Notes under the pieces: generated by a model
Database searches by the model: none
What the model was told of the DNA's origin: nothing
Seen by the model: only the letters and a program-made list of their open reading frames with translations
In this document: positions 18,347-25,684 of the stretch, in pieces
Layout of the letters: every line of letters starts with the position of its first letter
Position numbering within the stretch: the stretch's first letter is position 1
Position numbers and translations under genes: made by a program
Origin: Stappia sp.
Lineage (GTDB): Bacteria; Pseudomonadota; Alphaproteobacteria; Rhizobiales; Stappiaceae
Length of the DNA: 32,007 nucleotides
Assembly: GCA_002722295.1 (NCBI GenBank)
Contig: PBLF01000006.1
Coordinates: 1-32,007 of the forward strand
Direction: 5' to 3'

Positions 18347-19240
18347 TCAGGCGCCGCGACGGGCCTTGTAGACGCGGCTAACCGGCGCGATACCAAGGCC
18401 GCTTTCGCAATAGGCGACCGCGTCGAGCAGCTTCTCCATTGAGAGGCCTGTTTCGTAGCCTTCTCCCTCGAGCATGTAGAGCACGTCCTCGGTGGCGACA
18501 TTGCCGGTCGCACCCGGTGCAAAAGGGCAGCCTCCAAGGCCGCCGGCAGCGGCGTCAACCGTGCGAATGCCCATCCGCACTGCTTCCAGAACGTTGGCGA
18601 CGCCCAGCCCGTAGGTGTCGTGAAAATGGGCCGCCACGTCCTCCAGGGGCACATGGTCCGAGACCGCCTCGATGACGGCGGCGATCCGGCGCGGCGTTGC
18701 CCTGCCGAGGGTCTCGCCGAGCGCGATCTCGCCGCAGCCCATGTCCCTGAGGGCCCTGGCCACGGGGGCGACCGCCTCGGGAGGCACCTCACCGGTGTAG
18801 GGGCAGTCGGTGATCGTTGAAATGTATCCGCGCACGAAGACGCCTGCCGCCCGTGCCGCGCTGACGAGTGGCGCGAAGCGCTCGAGCGAGGCGTCGACGG
18901 TCCGGCCGATGTTCTTGAGCGCGAAGGCATCGCTTGCAGCGGTGAAGACGGCGATTGCACGTGCGCCGTTTTCCAGGGCCTGGTCGAGCCCGCGCCGGTT
19001 GGCGACGAGCACCATGTCGCCGGCCCGCTCGCGCGAGCCGGTGGCCGCCATGACGTCCGCCGTGTCGGCCATGCGCGGCACACGGTCGGGGGCGACGAAG
19101 GCGCCTACCTCGATACGCCTTGCACCTGCCTCGCGCAGCCGTTCCACGAGCCCGATGCGTGCGCTCGTCGCGATCGGCTTCGGCCAGGCCTGGAGGCCGT
19201 CCCTTGGGCCGACCTCCACGATTTCGACGTGCTGGCTCAC
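18347..19240 (-). CDS. mvaB: Hydroxymethylglutaryl-CoA lyase family protein
   Basis: A 297-residue TIM-barrel lyase of the HMGL-like family, expected to split HMG-CoA into acetyl-CoA and acetoacetate. Key features present are R13-D14 in 'VGPRDGLQ', E44, the metal-binding 'HFHDTYG' (H205, H207) and the catalytic cysteine C238 in 'GGCPFAPGATGNVATEDV'. Several usually invariant stretches differ: 'GLQNE' reads 'GLQAW', 'EVTSFVSP' reads 'EVGAFVAP', and 'GDT' reads 'GET' (E176). It is therefore a divergent member whose substrate could be a relative of HMG-CoA. It starts with GTG, overlapping the stop of mvaA by 4 bases (19237-19240), so the two are translationally coupled. It is the last gene of the TRAP-mvaA-mvaB operon. 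Confidence 0.85.
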   Translation of the reverse strand: MSQHVEIVEVGPRDGLQAWPKPIATSARIGLVERLREAGARRIEVGAFVAPDRVPRMADTADVMAATGSRERAGDMVLVANRRGLDQALENGARAIAVFTAASDAFALKNIGRTVDASLERFAPLVSAARAAGVFVRGYISTITDCPYTGEVPPEAVAPVARALRDMGCGEIALGETLGRATPRRIAAVIEAVSDHVPLEDVAAHFHDTYGLGVANVLEAVRMGIRTVDAAAGGLGGCPFAPGATGNVATEDVLYMLEGEGYETGLSMEKLLDAVAYCESGLGIAPVSRVYKARRGA

Positions 19241-20514
19241 TTGCCGCCCCGGAGGCGGGCAAGGATCTCTTCGGCCAGGTCCTGGCGAACCTTGCCGAGC
19301 GCCTTGAGCTCACTCGCGACCTGGTCGATTTCCGCGCCGACGGCGCCGATCGCAAGCGCGACGTTCTGGGCATGAAGCGCCATATGGCCCTTCTGGATGC
19401 CGGTCGTGGCGAGGGCGCGCATGGCTCCGAAGTTCTGCGCCAGACCGACCGAGACGATGATGCGGGCGAGTTCGTCCGCCGTCTTCACGCCGAGCACCGC
19501 GAGGTTTGCCTGGGCGGTCGGATGGACCTTGGTGGCGCCGCCGATGAGGCCGACGGCCATCGGCATCTCGAGAATGCCGACCAGATTTCCGTCCGCGTCC
19601 GCCTCCCAGCGCGACATGGACCGGTAGTGGCCGTCCTTCGCCGCGAAGGCGTGCGCACCGGCCTCGATGGCGCGGGTGTCGTTGCCGGTGGCGAGAACCA
19701 CGGCGCTGACACCGTTCATGATGCCCTTGTTGTGCGTCGCCGCGCGATAGGGATCCGCATCGGCGAAATGGTAGGCCGAGAGCATGTCGTCGCGGACCTG
19801 CTCGCCGCCGATCTGGTCGAGCGGCCAGACGGCGCGGGCACGCACCACGCGGCGGTCGGCGAGGTTGGTCAGGATGCGCAGAAGGCTGCGCGCGCCGGTC
19901 CACTCGACGAGCTTTGGCGCCAGCGCCTCGGCCATGCTGTTGACGGCGTTCGCTCCCATCGCGTCGCGCGTGTCGACGATGATGTGGACGATGGTCATCG
20001 GGCCTTCGTCGGTTTCGAGCACGCGGATGTCGAGATCGCGGAAACCGCCGCCGAACTTCAGGAGCAGCGGGTCCGTCTCGTCGCAGATCGCGCGGATCTC
20101 GTCCATGCGCTCATAGACCTTGAGGCGGACGTTCTCCGGGTCGCTGGCGCCGAGAAGCTGGATCTGGGCCGCCATGACTGGGCCGCTGCTGGAGGTGCGG
20201 AAGCCGCCGGTCGGGCGGCAGCGCTTCGCGGAGTTGCAGACGGCGGCGACGACGGAGGACTCCTCGGTCGCCATGGGAACGACCATCTCGCGGCCGTCGA
20301 CGATCATGTTGGTGGCGATGCCCACCGGGATCGCCATGGAGGTGATCGCGTTCTCGACCAGCCGGTCGGCGAGCTCGATCTGGCCCTCGGCCGCGGCGGA
20401 AAGGCTGGCGATGGCCTCGTTTCCGAGATTCGCCTGTTGCGCCACGGCCTGAAGGCGGGCCTCCGGCGTCATCTTGTGAAGGCCTTCAATACGAGACGAT
20501 CGGACGTCGCTCAT
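19237..20514 (-). CDS. mvaA: Hydroxymethylglutaryl-CoA reductase, class II (degradative type)
   Basis: A 425-residue class II HMG-CoA reductase. In the catabolic direction it oxidises mevalonate with CoA and NAD(P)+ to HMG-CoA. The catalytic set is visible: the Glu pair E84-E85 in 'MATEESSVVAA', K263 in 'THNKGIMNG', D279 in 'ATGND' and H381 in 'GHMALHAQN'. The nucleotide-binding 'DAMGAN' is at 184-189. Length and motifs agree with the Pseudomonas mevalonii enzyme. It lies 15 bases after dctM and overlaps mvaB by 4 bases, all on the same strand, so uptake and breakdown are likely co-transcribed. A biosynthetic role is unlikely because no mevalonate kinase or other mevalonate-pathway gene is near, and alphaproteobacteria mostly use the MEP pathway (family knowledge). 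The cofactor cannot be read safely from sequence. Confidence 0.92.
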   Translation of the reverse strand: MSDVRSSRIEGLHKMTPEARLQAVAQQANLGNEAIASLSAAAEGQIELADRLVENAITSMAIPVGIATNMIVDGREMVVPMATEESSVVAAVCNSAKRCRPTGGFRTSSSGPVMAAQIQLLGASDPENVRLKVYERMDEIRAICDETDPLLLKFGGGFRDLDIRVLETDEGPMTIVHIIVDTRDAMGANAVNSMAEALAPKLVEWTGARSLLRILTNLADRRVVRARAVWPLDQIGGEQVRDDMLSAYHFADADPYRAATHNKGIMNGVSAVVLATGNDTRAIEAGAHAFAAKDGHYRSMSRWEADADGNLVGILEMPMAVGLIGGATKVHPTAQANLAVLGVKTADELARIIVSVGLAQNFGAMRALATTGIQKGHMALHAQNVALAIGAVGAEIDQVASELKALGKVRQDLAEEILARLRGGK

Positions 20515-20529
20515 CGTGTGTCCTGCTTT

Positions 20530-21843
20530 TTACTTGATCATGGAATGGGGGAGCCACAGCACGAGCTCCGGGAAGATCGCGCAGATCAGGATCCCGAGTG
20601 CCTGGAGGAGCATGAAGGGGATGATCGCGCGGTAGACGGTGCCCATGCCGATGCCGGCGGGCAGCACGCCCTTCATGTAGAAGAGCGTGTATCCGAAGGG
20701 CGGTGAGATGTAGGCCATCTGTGCCGAGACGAGGAACAGGATGCCGAACCACAGCCGGTCGAAATCGAGATAGTCGATCACCGGCAGGAACACCGGCACG
20801 CAGAGCAAAATGATGCCGATCTCGTCCAGGAACATGCCGAGGAAGAACAGCATGGCCAGCATGACGGCCAGAACGACCCAGCGGTTGGCCTCGAGATTCT
20901 GGATGAAGCCGAGCAGGAAATCCGCCCCGCCGGTGCCGGTGAAGATCGCGACGAAGGCACGCGCGCCGATGGTGATCCAGAGGATCATCGTCGTCACCTT
21001 GACCACGTCGAGGCCGACGCCGTGGATCAGCTCCCGGTCGAGGCGGCGTTCGATGAGCGCCGAAACGAAGGCCAGTGCCACGCCGACGGCCGCGGCCTCG
21101 GTCGGGGTGGCGATGCCCATGTAGATGGTTCCGAGCACGCCGACGATGATGAGCATGGGCAGCACCAGCGACTTGAGCGCGGCGATGCGCATGCCCCAGG
21201 TGATGTCCTCGATTTCCTCCGGGCGTGGCGCCACGGACGGGTTCAGCGTCGCGCGCACGACGATGTAGCCGATGTAGAGCGAGGCGAGCAGGAGGCCGGG
21301 AACGACGCCGGCGATGAACATCTGTCCGATGGAGGCCTGGGCCGTCACCGCGTAGACGATGGTGATCACCGACGGCGGGATCAGGATGCCGAGCGTGCCG
21401 CCGGCGCAGATCGTCCCGATGGCGAGTTCCGGGTGGTAGTTGCGCTTCAGCATGGAGGGAAGCGCGAGCATTCCCATGGCCGCGACGGCCGCGCCCACGA
21501 TGCCCGTCATCGCGGCGATGATGGTGCAGATGGCGATGGTGCCGACGGCAAGGCCGCCGGGAAGCCTCCGCGACCAGAGCTCCATTGCCTTGTAGAGGCT
21601 TTCGATCACGCCCGAGCGTTGCAGGATGCTCGCCATCATCACGTAGAGCGGGATCGCGAGAAGCGATTCCGAGTGCATCGTGTCGAACAGGTTGAGCACG
21701 GTGACGGCAAGTGCCGCCTGTCCCCACAGCGTGATGGTGAAGAGCAGCGCGAGCGCGCCGAGGGTGAAGGCGAGCGGAACACCCGTCAGCAGAAGGCCGA
21801 CGAGGCTTGCGAACATGATCGCGAGAACGAGCTCCGAGCTCAT
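20530..21843 (-). CDS. dctM: TRAP transporter large permease subunit (DctM)
   Basis: A 437-residue membrane protein, the sodium-coupled transport subunit of a tripartite ATP-independent periplasmic system. It is hydrophobic throughout, with about a dozen predicted helices. It contains typical DctM stretches: 'LLLTGVPLAFTLGALALLF' at the start, 'ICAGGTLGILIPPSVITIVY' in the middle, and 'FFLGMFLDEIGIILLCVPVF' in the second half. Length is normal. Its start overlaps the dctQ stop by 4 bases (ATGA, 21840-21843). HMG-CoA reductase follows 15 bases after its stop, which makes mevalonate the likely cargo, although permease sequence alone gives no substrate. Confidence 0.95.
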   Translation of the reverse strand: MSSELVLAIMFASLVGLLLTGVPLAFTLGALALLFTITLWGQAALAVTVLNLFDTMHSESLLAIPLYVMMASILQRSGVIESLYKAMELWSRRLPGGLAVGTIAICTIIAAMTGIVGAAVAAMGMLALPSMLKRNYHPELAIGTICAGGTLGILIPPSVITIVYAVTAQASIGQMFIAGVVPGLLLASLYIGYIVVRATLNPSVAPRPEEIEDITWGMRIAALKSLVLPMLIIVGVLGTIYMGIATPTEAAAVGVALAFVSALIERRLDRELIHGVGLDVVKVTTMILWITIGARAFVAIFTGTGGADFLLGFIQNLEANRWVVLAVMLAMLFFLGMFLDEIGIILLCVPVFLPVIDYLDFDRLWFGILFLVSAQMAYISPPFGYTLFYMKGVLPAGIGMGTVYRAIIPFMLLQALGILICAIFPELVLWLPHSMIK

Positions 21844-22343
21844 GGGCGAGCCTCCTCGTCAGACGGTCCGGTGAGCGTGGAGATCGCCTCGACGAGGGCC
21901 TGGGCGAAGAGCATGGCGAAGGCGAACGGCACGACGAACTTCATCCACCAGATCGGAGGGTTCCAGGCGGAGAAGCTGGTCTCCCCCAACTCGTAGGCAT
22001 TGATCGCCAGCGGCCAGCTTACCTTTGCCAGGATGGCGGCGAAGATCGCCACGACGGCATAGGAGAAGATCTGCAGGACCTTGCGCGGCGCGCCCTTGAC
22101 CCGTTCGCTGAGGATGTCGACGGAGACATGCCCGTGCATGTGCAACAGGTAGGGGCCGGCCAGCATGAAATGGGGGCCGAACACGAGCGTGCTTGCCTCC
22201 ATGGCCCAGACCGTGGGCGCGTCGAAGGCGTAGCGCGCCACGACCTCGTAGAGCAGCATCGGCACCACGGCGAAGATGATCGCGGCGGCGAAGACGAAAA
22301 GGATCCGGTTGAGGCCGGTGACAAGGGCGCAGAGTGCTTTCAT
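21840..22343 (-). CDS. dctQ: TRAP transporter small permease subunit (DctQ)
   Basis: A 167-residue membrane protein of the DctQ family, which pairs with DctM and helps the binding protein dock. Four hydrophobic segments are visible, at about residues 12-35, 45-65, 88-108 and 130-155. The family-typical 'YEVVARYAFDAPTVWAMEAS' pattern spans the first loop, followed by 'HVSVDILSERV'. It lies between dctP (82-base gap with a strong hairpin) and dctM (4-base overlap), so DctQ and DctM synthesis are probably coupled. Confidence 0.93.
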   Translation of the reverse strand: MKALCALVTGLNRILFVFAAAIIFAVVPMLLYEVVARYAFDAPTVWAMEASTLVFGPHFMLAGPYLLHMHGHVSVDILSERVKGAPRKVLQIFSYAVVAIFAAILAKVSWPLAINAYELGETSFSAWNPPIWWMKFVVPFAFAMLFAQALVEAISTLTGPSDEEARP

Positions 22344-22379
22344 GGGGCTGCCGATTGGTCGCGAGGCGCGGCGAAAACG

Positions 22380-22409
22380 GACGGGCGGTGCCGGATGGCA
22401 CCGCCCGTC
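22380..22409 (-). terminator. Intercistronic hairpin between dctP and dctQ (attenuator-like)
   Basis: A perfect 13-base stem, GACGGGCGGTGCC (22380-22392) with GGCACCGCCCGTC (22397-22409), and a 4-base loop. Read on the minus strand it is followed by C-G-T-T-T-T. It lies 17 bases beyond the dctP stop. Partial termination or 3'-end protection here would give more binding protein than permease, which is usual for such systems. Confidence 0.62.
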
Positions 22410-22425
22410 GCATGTCGTTTGCGGA

Positions 22426-23466
22426 TCAAAGGAGCGCGAGCGACTTCATGAAGGCGGTCTGGCTCTCGACGATCCTGGTCGCGAGCGGATCGCCCTTGGT
22501 CGCCTTGGACCAGGACTCGACCGCCTTGGCGCGGGCCTCGGCCACATCGCCCTGGTCCAGATGGATCACCTCGACGCCCTGCTCGCGGTACTTGTCGAGC
22601 ACCTTGGTGTTCTCGACGAGAATGCGCTGGCGGAGCGAACCGGAGATCTCACGGGCCGCGACGGCGAGCGCCGCCTTGAAGCCGTCGGGCAGCGCCGCAT
22701 AGGCCGCGTTGTTGGCCACGTAGCTGGTCGCGGTGGTCGGCTGGTGCACGCCCGGCAGGATGATGAACTTCGCCACTTCCGCGAGACCGGCCTCGTAGTT
22801 GGCCGTCAGGTCGCCACGGTCGGCGAAGTCGATCAGGCCCTTCTCGAGGCCCGAGTAGACCTCGGCGGTGGCCAGCGGCGTCACGGCGACGCCGAGGTCG
22901 CCCATGACGGCGGAGGCGAGGCCCACGAAGCGGCCCTTCTTGCCGGCCATGTCGGCGATCGTCTCGATCCGGACGGTCGAGTGCATCGGCTCCTCGCCAT
23001 AGACGGTCGGGGCGATGTAGGTGAGGCCGGCCTTGCCATAGGCCTCACGGGCCATGTCGAGACCGCCGAGCTCGTAGAACCATGCCTCGTACTGGTCCGC
23101 CTCGGGGAAGCCGAAGGGAATGGTCGAGGTGAAGGCGAACGCGGGAATCTTGCCCGCCTCGTAGCCGTCGAAGGTCTTCATCATCTCGAAGGCGCCGGCA
23201 CGCACCGCGTCGAACGCCTGGTTCGCGGGCACGAGCTGTCCGGCGGAGAACAGCTTGATCTCGAAGCGGCCGTCGGTCAGTTCGCCGACGCGCTCGACGA
23301 AGGCCTTCTCGAACTCGAACGGCGTGGTGCCGCCGTCCCAGAGCGCCTGCATGCGCCACTGGACGTTTTCCTGGGCGCGCGCGACGGCGGGCATGGCAAG
23401 CGTGGCAGCGCCACCAACGGCCGAGGCCGTCAGAAGGCGGCGGCGGGTCAATTCGGTCATGGGCAT
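22426..23466 (-). CDS. dctP: TRAP transporter substrate-binding protein (DctP family), probable mevalonate binder
   Basis: A 346-residue periplasmic binding protein. The N-terminus 'TRRRLLTASAVGG' followed by a hydrophobic stretch and 'ARAQE' is a twin-arginine-type signal peptide, so the protein may be exported folded. The mature part has the DctP layout: 'AGQLVPANQAFDAVRAGAFEM' near residue 75, 'IPFGFPEADQ' near 115, and the long C-terminal helix. TRAP binding proteins usually hold a carboxylate ligand with a conserved Arg; the segment 'GKKGRFVG' is the likely place. It is first in an operon with HMG-CoA reductase and lyase, hence mevalonate or a close analogue as ligand (inference). I recall mevalonate-binding TRAP proteins being described from marine alphaproteobacteria. 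Confidence 0.92.
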   Translation of the reverse strand: MPMTELTRRRLLTASAVGGAATLAMPAVARAQENVQWRMQALWDGGTTPFEFEKAFVERVGELTDGRFEIKLFSAGQLVPANQAFDAVRAGAFEMMKTFDGYEAGKIPAFAFTSTIPFGFPEADQYEAWFYELGGLDMAREAYGKAGLTYIAPTVYGEEPMHSTVRIETIADMAGKKGRFVGLASAVMGDLGVAVTPLATAEVYSGLEKGLIDFADRGDLTANYEAGLAEVAKFIILPGVHQPTTATSYVANNAAYAALPDGFKAALAVAAREISGSLRQRILVENTKVLDKYREQGVEVIHLDQGDVAEARAKAVESWSKATKGDPLATRIVESQTAFMKSLALL

Positions 23467-23517
23467 CCTCCCGGGGATTGTATGTTTGTAGACCAGCCCG
23501 AATTGTCATAAAACGTA

Positions 23518-23590
23518 CTGGGACAATCAAGGGACAGTTTGGCGCGATTTGGCGATGACTGTCCCATTTATTTGGCTGGGACAGTCATCG
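23518..23590. promoter_or_regulatory. Candidate MocR operator: 14-bp inverted repeat and two GGGACA direct repeats
   Basis: CGATGACTGTCCCA (23553-23566) and TGGGACAGTCATCG (23577-23590) form a perfect 14-base inverted repeat with a 10-base centre, ending 20 bases before the MocR start. Two further same-sense boxes, TGGGACAATC (23519-23528) and GGGACAGT (23531-23538), lie to the left, 11 bases apart. They face the dctP promoter region. MocR-type regulators typically bind repeated boxes between their own gene and a divergent target, so this is the likely control site for both directions. Confidence 0.68.
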
Positions 23591-23610
23591 TCAAGACTGC
23601 CGAGGTGCGC

Positions 23611-24981
23611 ATGTCGAGAGTCGACAAAATCGTCCAGAATGTCAGCGGGTTGCTGTCGGCGGGCGCCTACAAGGCCGGCGAACGCCTGCCGTCCGTGCGC
23701 CAGGCCGCGCGCGAACATGGCGTGTCGAAGAACACCATGGCGGACGCCTATGACCGCCTGGTGGCGCAGGGGCTGCTCGAGGCGCGTGCTGGCTCCGGCT
23801 ACTACGTGGCCCAGTTCCAGATCGTACGTCCCGCGCCCCAGGCGCCGCATGTGGCGGCGGCGGTGGACATCGTTTCCCTGCTGCGCGAACAGCTCGACCA
23901 GCACTACGAGGTGCGTCCCGGAGACGGTCGCCCGCCCGCCTTCTGGACGGAGGGGTCCGAGCTCAAGAGGTTCTTTTCCGGCTTCAAGACGGCCGAACCG
24001 GCCTCCGTCGATTTCGGTTACGGCAGTTCCTGGGGCTATGCGCCCCTGCGCGAGCGGTTGCGGATGCTGCTGCTTGAGCGCTCCATCTCCGTGCCGCCGG
24101 ACGGTCTGCTGCTCACCCATGGCGTCAACCACGGGCTGGACCTGATCATCCGCCACCTGATCGAGCCCGGCGACACCGTGTTCGTGGATGATCCCGGCTA
24201 CTATCCGCTGTTCGGCAAGCTGACCCTGGCCAAGGCGCATATGGTGGGCATCAGGCGCGGCCCGGACGGGCCGGATCTCGAGGATCTCGCGGCCAAGCTT
24301 GCCGTGCATCGGCCCAAGGTCTTCTTCACCCAGTCCCATGCGCACAACCCGACGGGCGGCACGCTGTCGCCGGCGGTGGCCTTCGGCCTCATGCAGCTTG
24401 CCGAGCGGTCCGGCTTCCTGATCGTGGAAAACGACGCGCTCGCGGATATCGTTCCCGCGACCCTTCCAAGGCTCGCCGCGCTCGACCAGCTTAACCGCGT
24501 TCTCTACGTGGGAACCTTCTCCAAGACGCTCTCGGCAAGCCTTCGCTGCGGTTTCGTCGCCGGTCACCCCTCCATCGTGGGGGCGCTGAGCAATCTCAAG
24601 ATGCTGACGATGGTGGCGACCTCGGACTACGTGGAGCGTTTCGTCTTCAACCTCATCCAGGGCGGGCAGTACCTGCGCCATTTGCGGCGGCTCAAGGCGC
24701 GGGTGGAGGAGGCGCACAAGGCGTCCGGCGCGCAACTGGAGGCGGCCGGCCTCAAGGTCCGCCAGAGCGTGACGCCGGGCTTCTACCTCTGGGCTGAGTT
24801 CCCCGGTGACGTGGACGAACTGGAACTGTGCCGAAGGGCGGCGGAGCGCAGCATCTTTCTTGCGCCCGGCAGCGTGTTCTCCCCCGACCGGGGCGTGCGG
24901 GGGCCGGCGGCCATCCGCGTCAACGTCGCCTATGGCACCAACCCGGCCTTCATCGACTTCCTGCGCGAGCAGATCCGCTGA
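23611..24981 (+). CDS. MocR/GntR-family regulator with aminotransferase-like domain
   Basis: A 456-residue PLP-dependent regulator. The GntR-type winged helix lies at about residues 5-68 ('AGERLPSVRQAAREHGVSKN' with 'GYYV' closing the wing). A linker of about 50 residues follows, then a fold-type-I aminotransferase-like domain. That domain has 'AHNPTGGTLS' and the presumed PLP lysine in 'GTFSKTLSASLRCGF'. I place the start at ATG 23611 because GAGG (23602-23605) precedes it and the helix-turn-helix begins there. The open frame upstream to 23539 would translate the operator repeat. It is divergent from the TRAP-mvaAB operon, with a strong inverted repeat between. It likely controls that operon and itself. 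MocR proteins usually sense amino compounds through PLP, so one guarding a mevalonate operon would be unusual. Confidence 0.9.
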   Translation: MSRVDKIVQNVSGLLSAGAYKAGERLPSVRQAAREHGVSKNTMADAYDRLVAQGLLEARAGSGYYVAQFQIVRPAPQAPHVAAAVDIVSLLREQLDQHYEVRPGDGRPPAFWTEGSELKRFFSGFKTAEPASVDFGYGSSWGYAPLRERLRMLLLERSISVPPDGLLLTHGVNHGLDLIIRHLIEPGDTVFVDDPGYYPLFGKLTLAKAHMVGIRRGPDGPDLEDLAAKLAVHRPKVFFTQSHAHNPTGGTLSPAVAFGLMQLAERSGFLIVENDALADIVPATLPRLAALDQLNRVLYVGTFSKTLSASLRCGFVAGHPSIVGALSNLKMLTMVATSDYVERFVFNLIQGGQYLRHLRRLKARVEEAHKASGAQLEAAGLKVRQSVTPGFYLWAEFPGDVDELELCRRAAERSIFLAPGSVFSPDRGVRGPAAIRVNVAYGTNPAFIDFLREQIR

Positions 24982-25000
24982 GGAGGGCGAGGTGGTGCGT

Positions 25001-25018
25001 TCCCCGCACACGCGGGGA
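25001..25018 (+). terminator. Small hairpin after the MocR gene
   Basis: TCCCCGC (25001-25007) and GCGGGGA (25012-25018) form a 7-base stem with a 4-base loop, 20 bases after the MocR stop. No T-run follows, so it is weak alone. The stronger hairpin at 25031 follows. Confidence 0.35.
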
Positions 25019-25030
25019 GGATCAACGAAA

Positions 25031-25060
25031 ACCGGCGCGGCGGTTTCCCGTCGCGCCGGT
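25031..25060 (-). terminator. Strong intrinsic terminator of the liv/ATC-hydrolase operon
   Basis: A 13-pair stem with one G-T pair (25031-25043 with 25048-25060) and a 4-base loop. On the minus strand the stem runs straight into TTTTCGTT, the classic terminator form. It lies 35 bases after the stop of the last gene of the minus-strand operon. It may also stop rightward transcription from the MocR gene, though that side lacks a T-run. Confidence 0.75.
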
Positions 25061-25095
25061 CTCCCAGGCTTGTGTCGGTCAGGCGGATGTGAAGG

Positions 25096-25602
25096 TCACG
25101 TCTCGTCCGCGCTGTCCTTCAGCCGGTAGCGGAAGTCGCAGTGGCTGGCGCCCTTCATGATGGTCTGGGTGCGGGTCAGTTCCATCTTCGGATTGTAGCC
25201 GATGCAGAAGTCGCCATCGCGGTTGCACGAGAGCAGATGCCCGATGTCGCCGAGACCCATGTCCTTGTAGATCTCCGAGTAGCGGCAGCGGGTGATGTTG
25301 AACTCCAGCCGGTCGGGGCTCTCCTCGATCACGTCCATCTCCAGCGCGCCGTCCATCTTCCACAGCGGCAGCAGGTCGGCGAAATCCTTGAGGTCCGGCT
25401 CGTGGTCCTCCTTGGCGCGGAATTCCTTGCCCTGGGCAATGGCCGAGTTCGACACCGCCTCGCCGATCACGGCTTCCGCCTCCGTGCGCCCGTGGCGCTC
25501 CACGAGCACGTCGAACACGCACTTGAGGATCTGCGCCTCGATGCGGCGCTTCTCGAGCATCGGCAGCGGTGCGGGGGTGGAGGGGGACGCGGTCTGTGTC
25601 AT
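25096..25602 (-). CDS. L-2-amino-thiazoline-4-carboxylate hydrolase family protein (second copy)
   Basis: A 168-residue soluble protein resembling the ATC-hydrolase family, whose founding member opens the ring of L-2-amino-thiazoline-4-carboxylate on the way to cysteine. The C-terminal half holds what look like family positions: 'ITRCRYSEIY' (C106), 'GHLLSCNRDGDF' (H122, C126, D129) and 'IMKGASHCDFRY' (K150-G151, C155). These line up with the other small protein at 30388-30909. I chose ATG 25602, which follows a purine-rich AGGA stretch; the open frame continues to 25737 but the extra residues look non-coding. It is the last gene of the liv operon, 82 bases after livF, just before the terminator. 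The real substrate is unknown, and I infer it acts on whatever the transporter imports. Confidence 0.75.
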   Translation of the reverse strand: MTQTASPSTPAPLPMLEKRRIEAQILKCVFDVLVERHGRTEAEAVIGEAVSNSAIAQGKEFRAKEDHEPDLKDFADLLPLWKMDGALEMDVIEESPDRLEFNITRCRYSEIYKDMGLGDIGHLLSCNRDGDFCIGYNPKMELTRTQTIMKGASHCDFRYRLKDSADET

Positions 25603-25684
25603 GATATTCCTGTCCTTCTCGCATCTGGGCGCCGCTGGACGCGGGCACCTGGCGCGTTTCGGGTGGCGGGGTGGCACCGGCGCG

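Noticed and set aside
19120..20706. 528-codon plus-strand open frame opposite mvaA and mvaB
   Set aside because: It is antisense to two well-supported enzymes and has shadow-type composition (Asp, His, Arg, Gly rich).
23539..23610. 24-residue N-terminal extension of the MocR protein
   Set aside because: It would start at a TTG without a good ribosome site and would translate the 14-bp inverted repeat. The ATG at 23611 has GAGG ahead and begins at the conserved domain.
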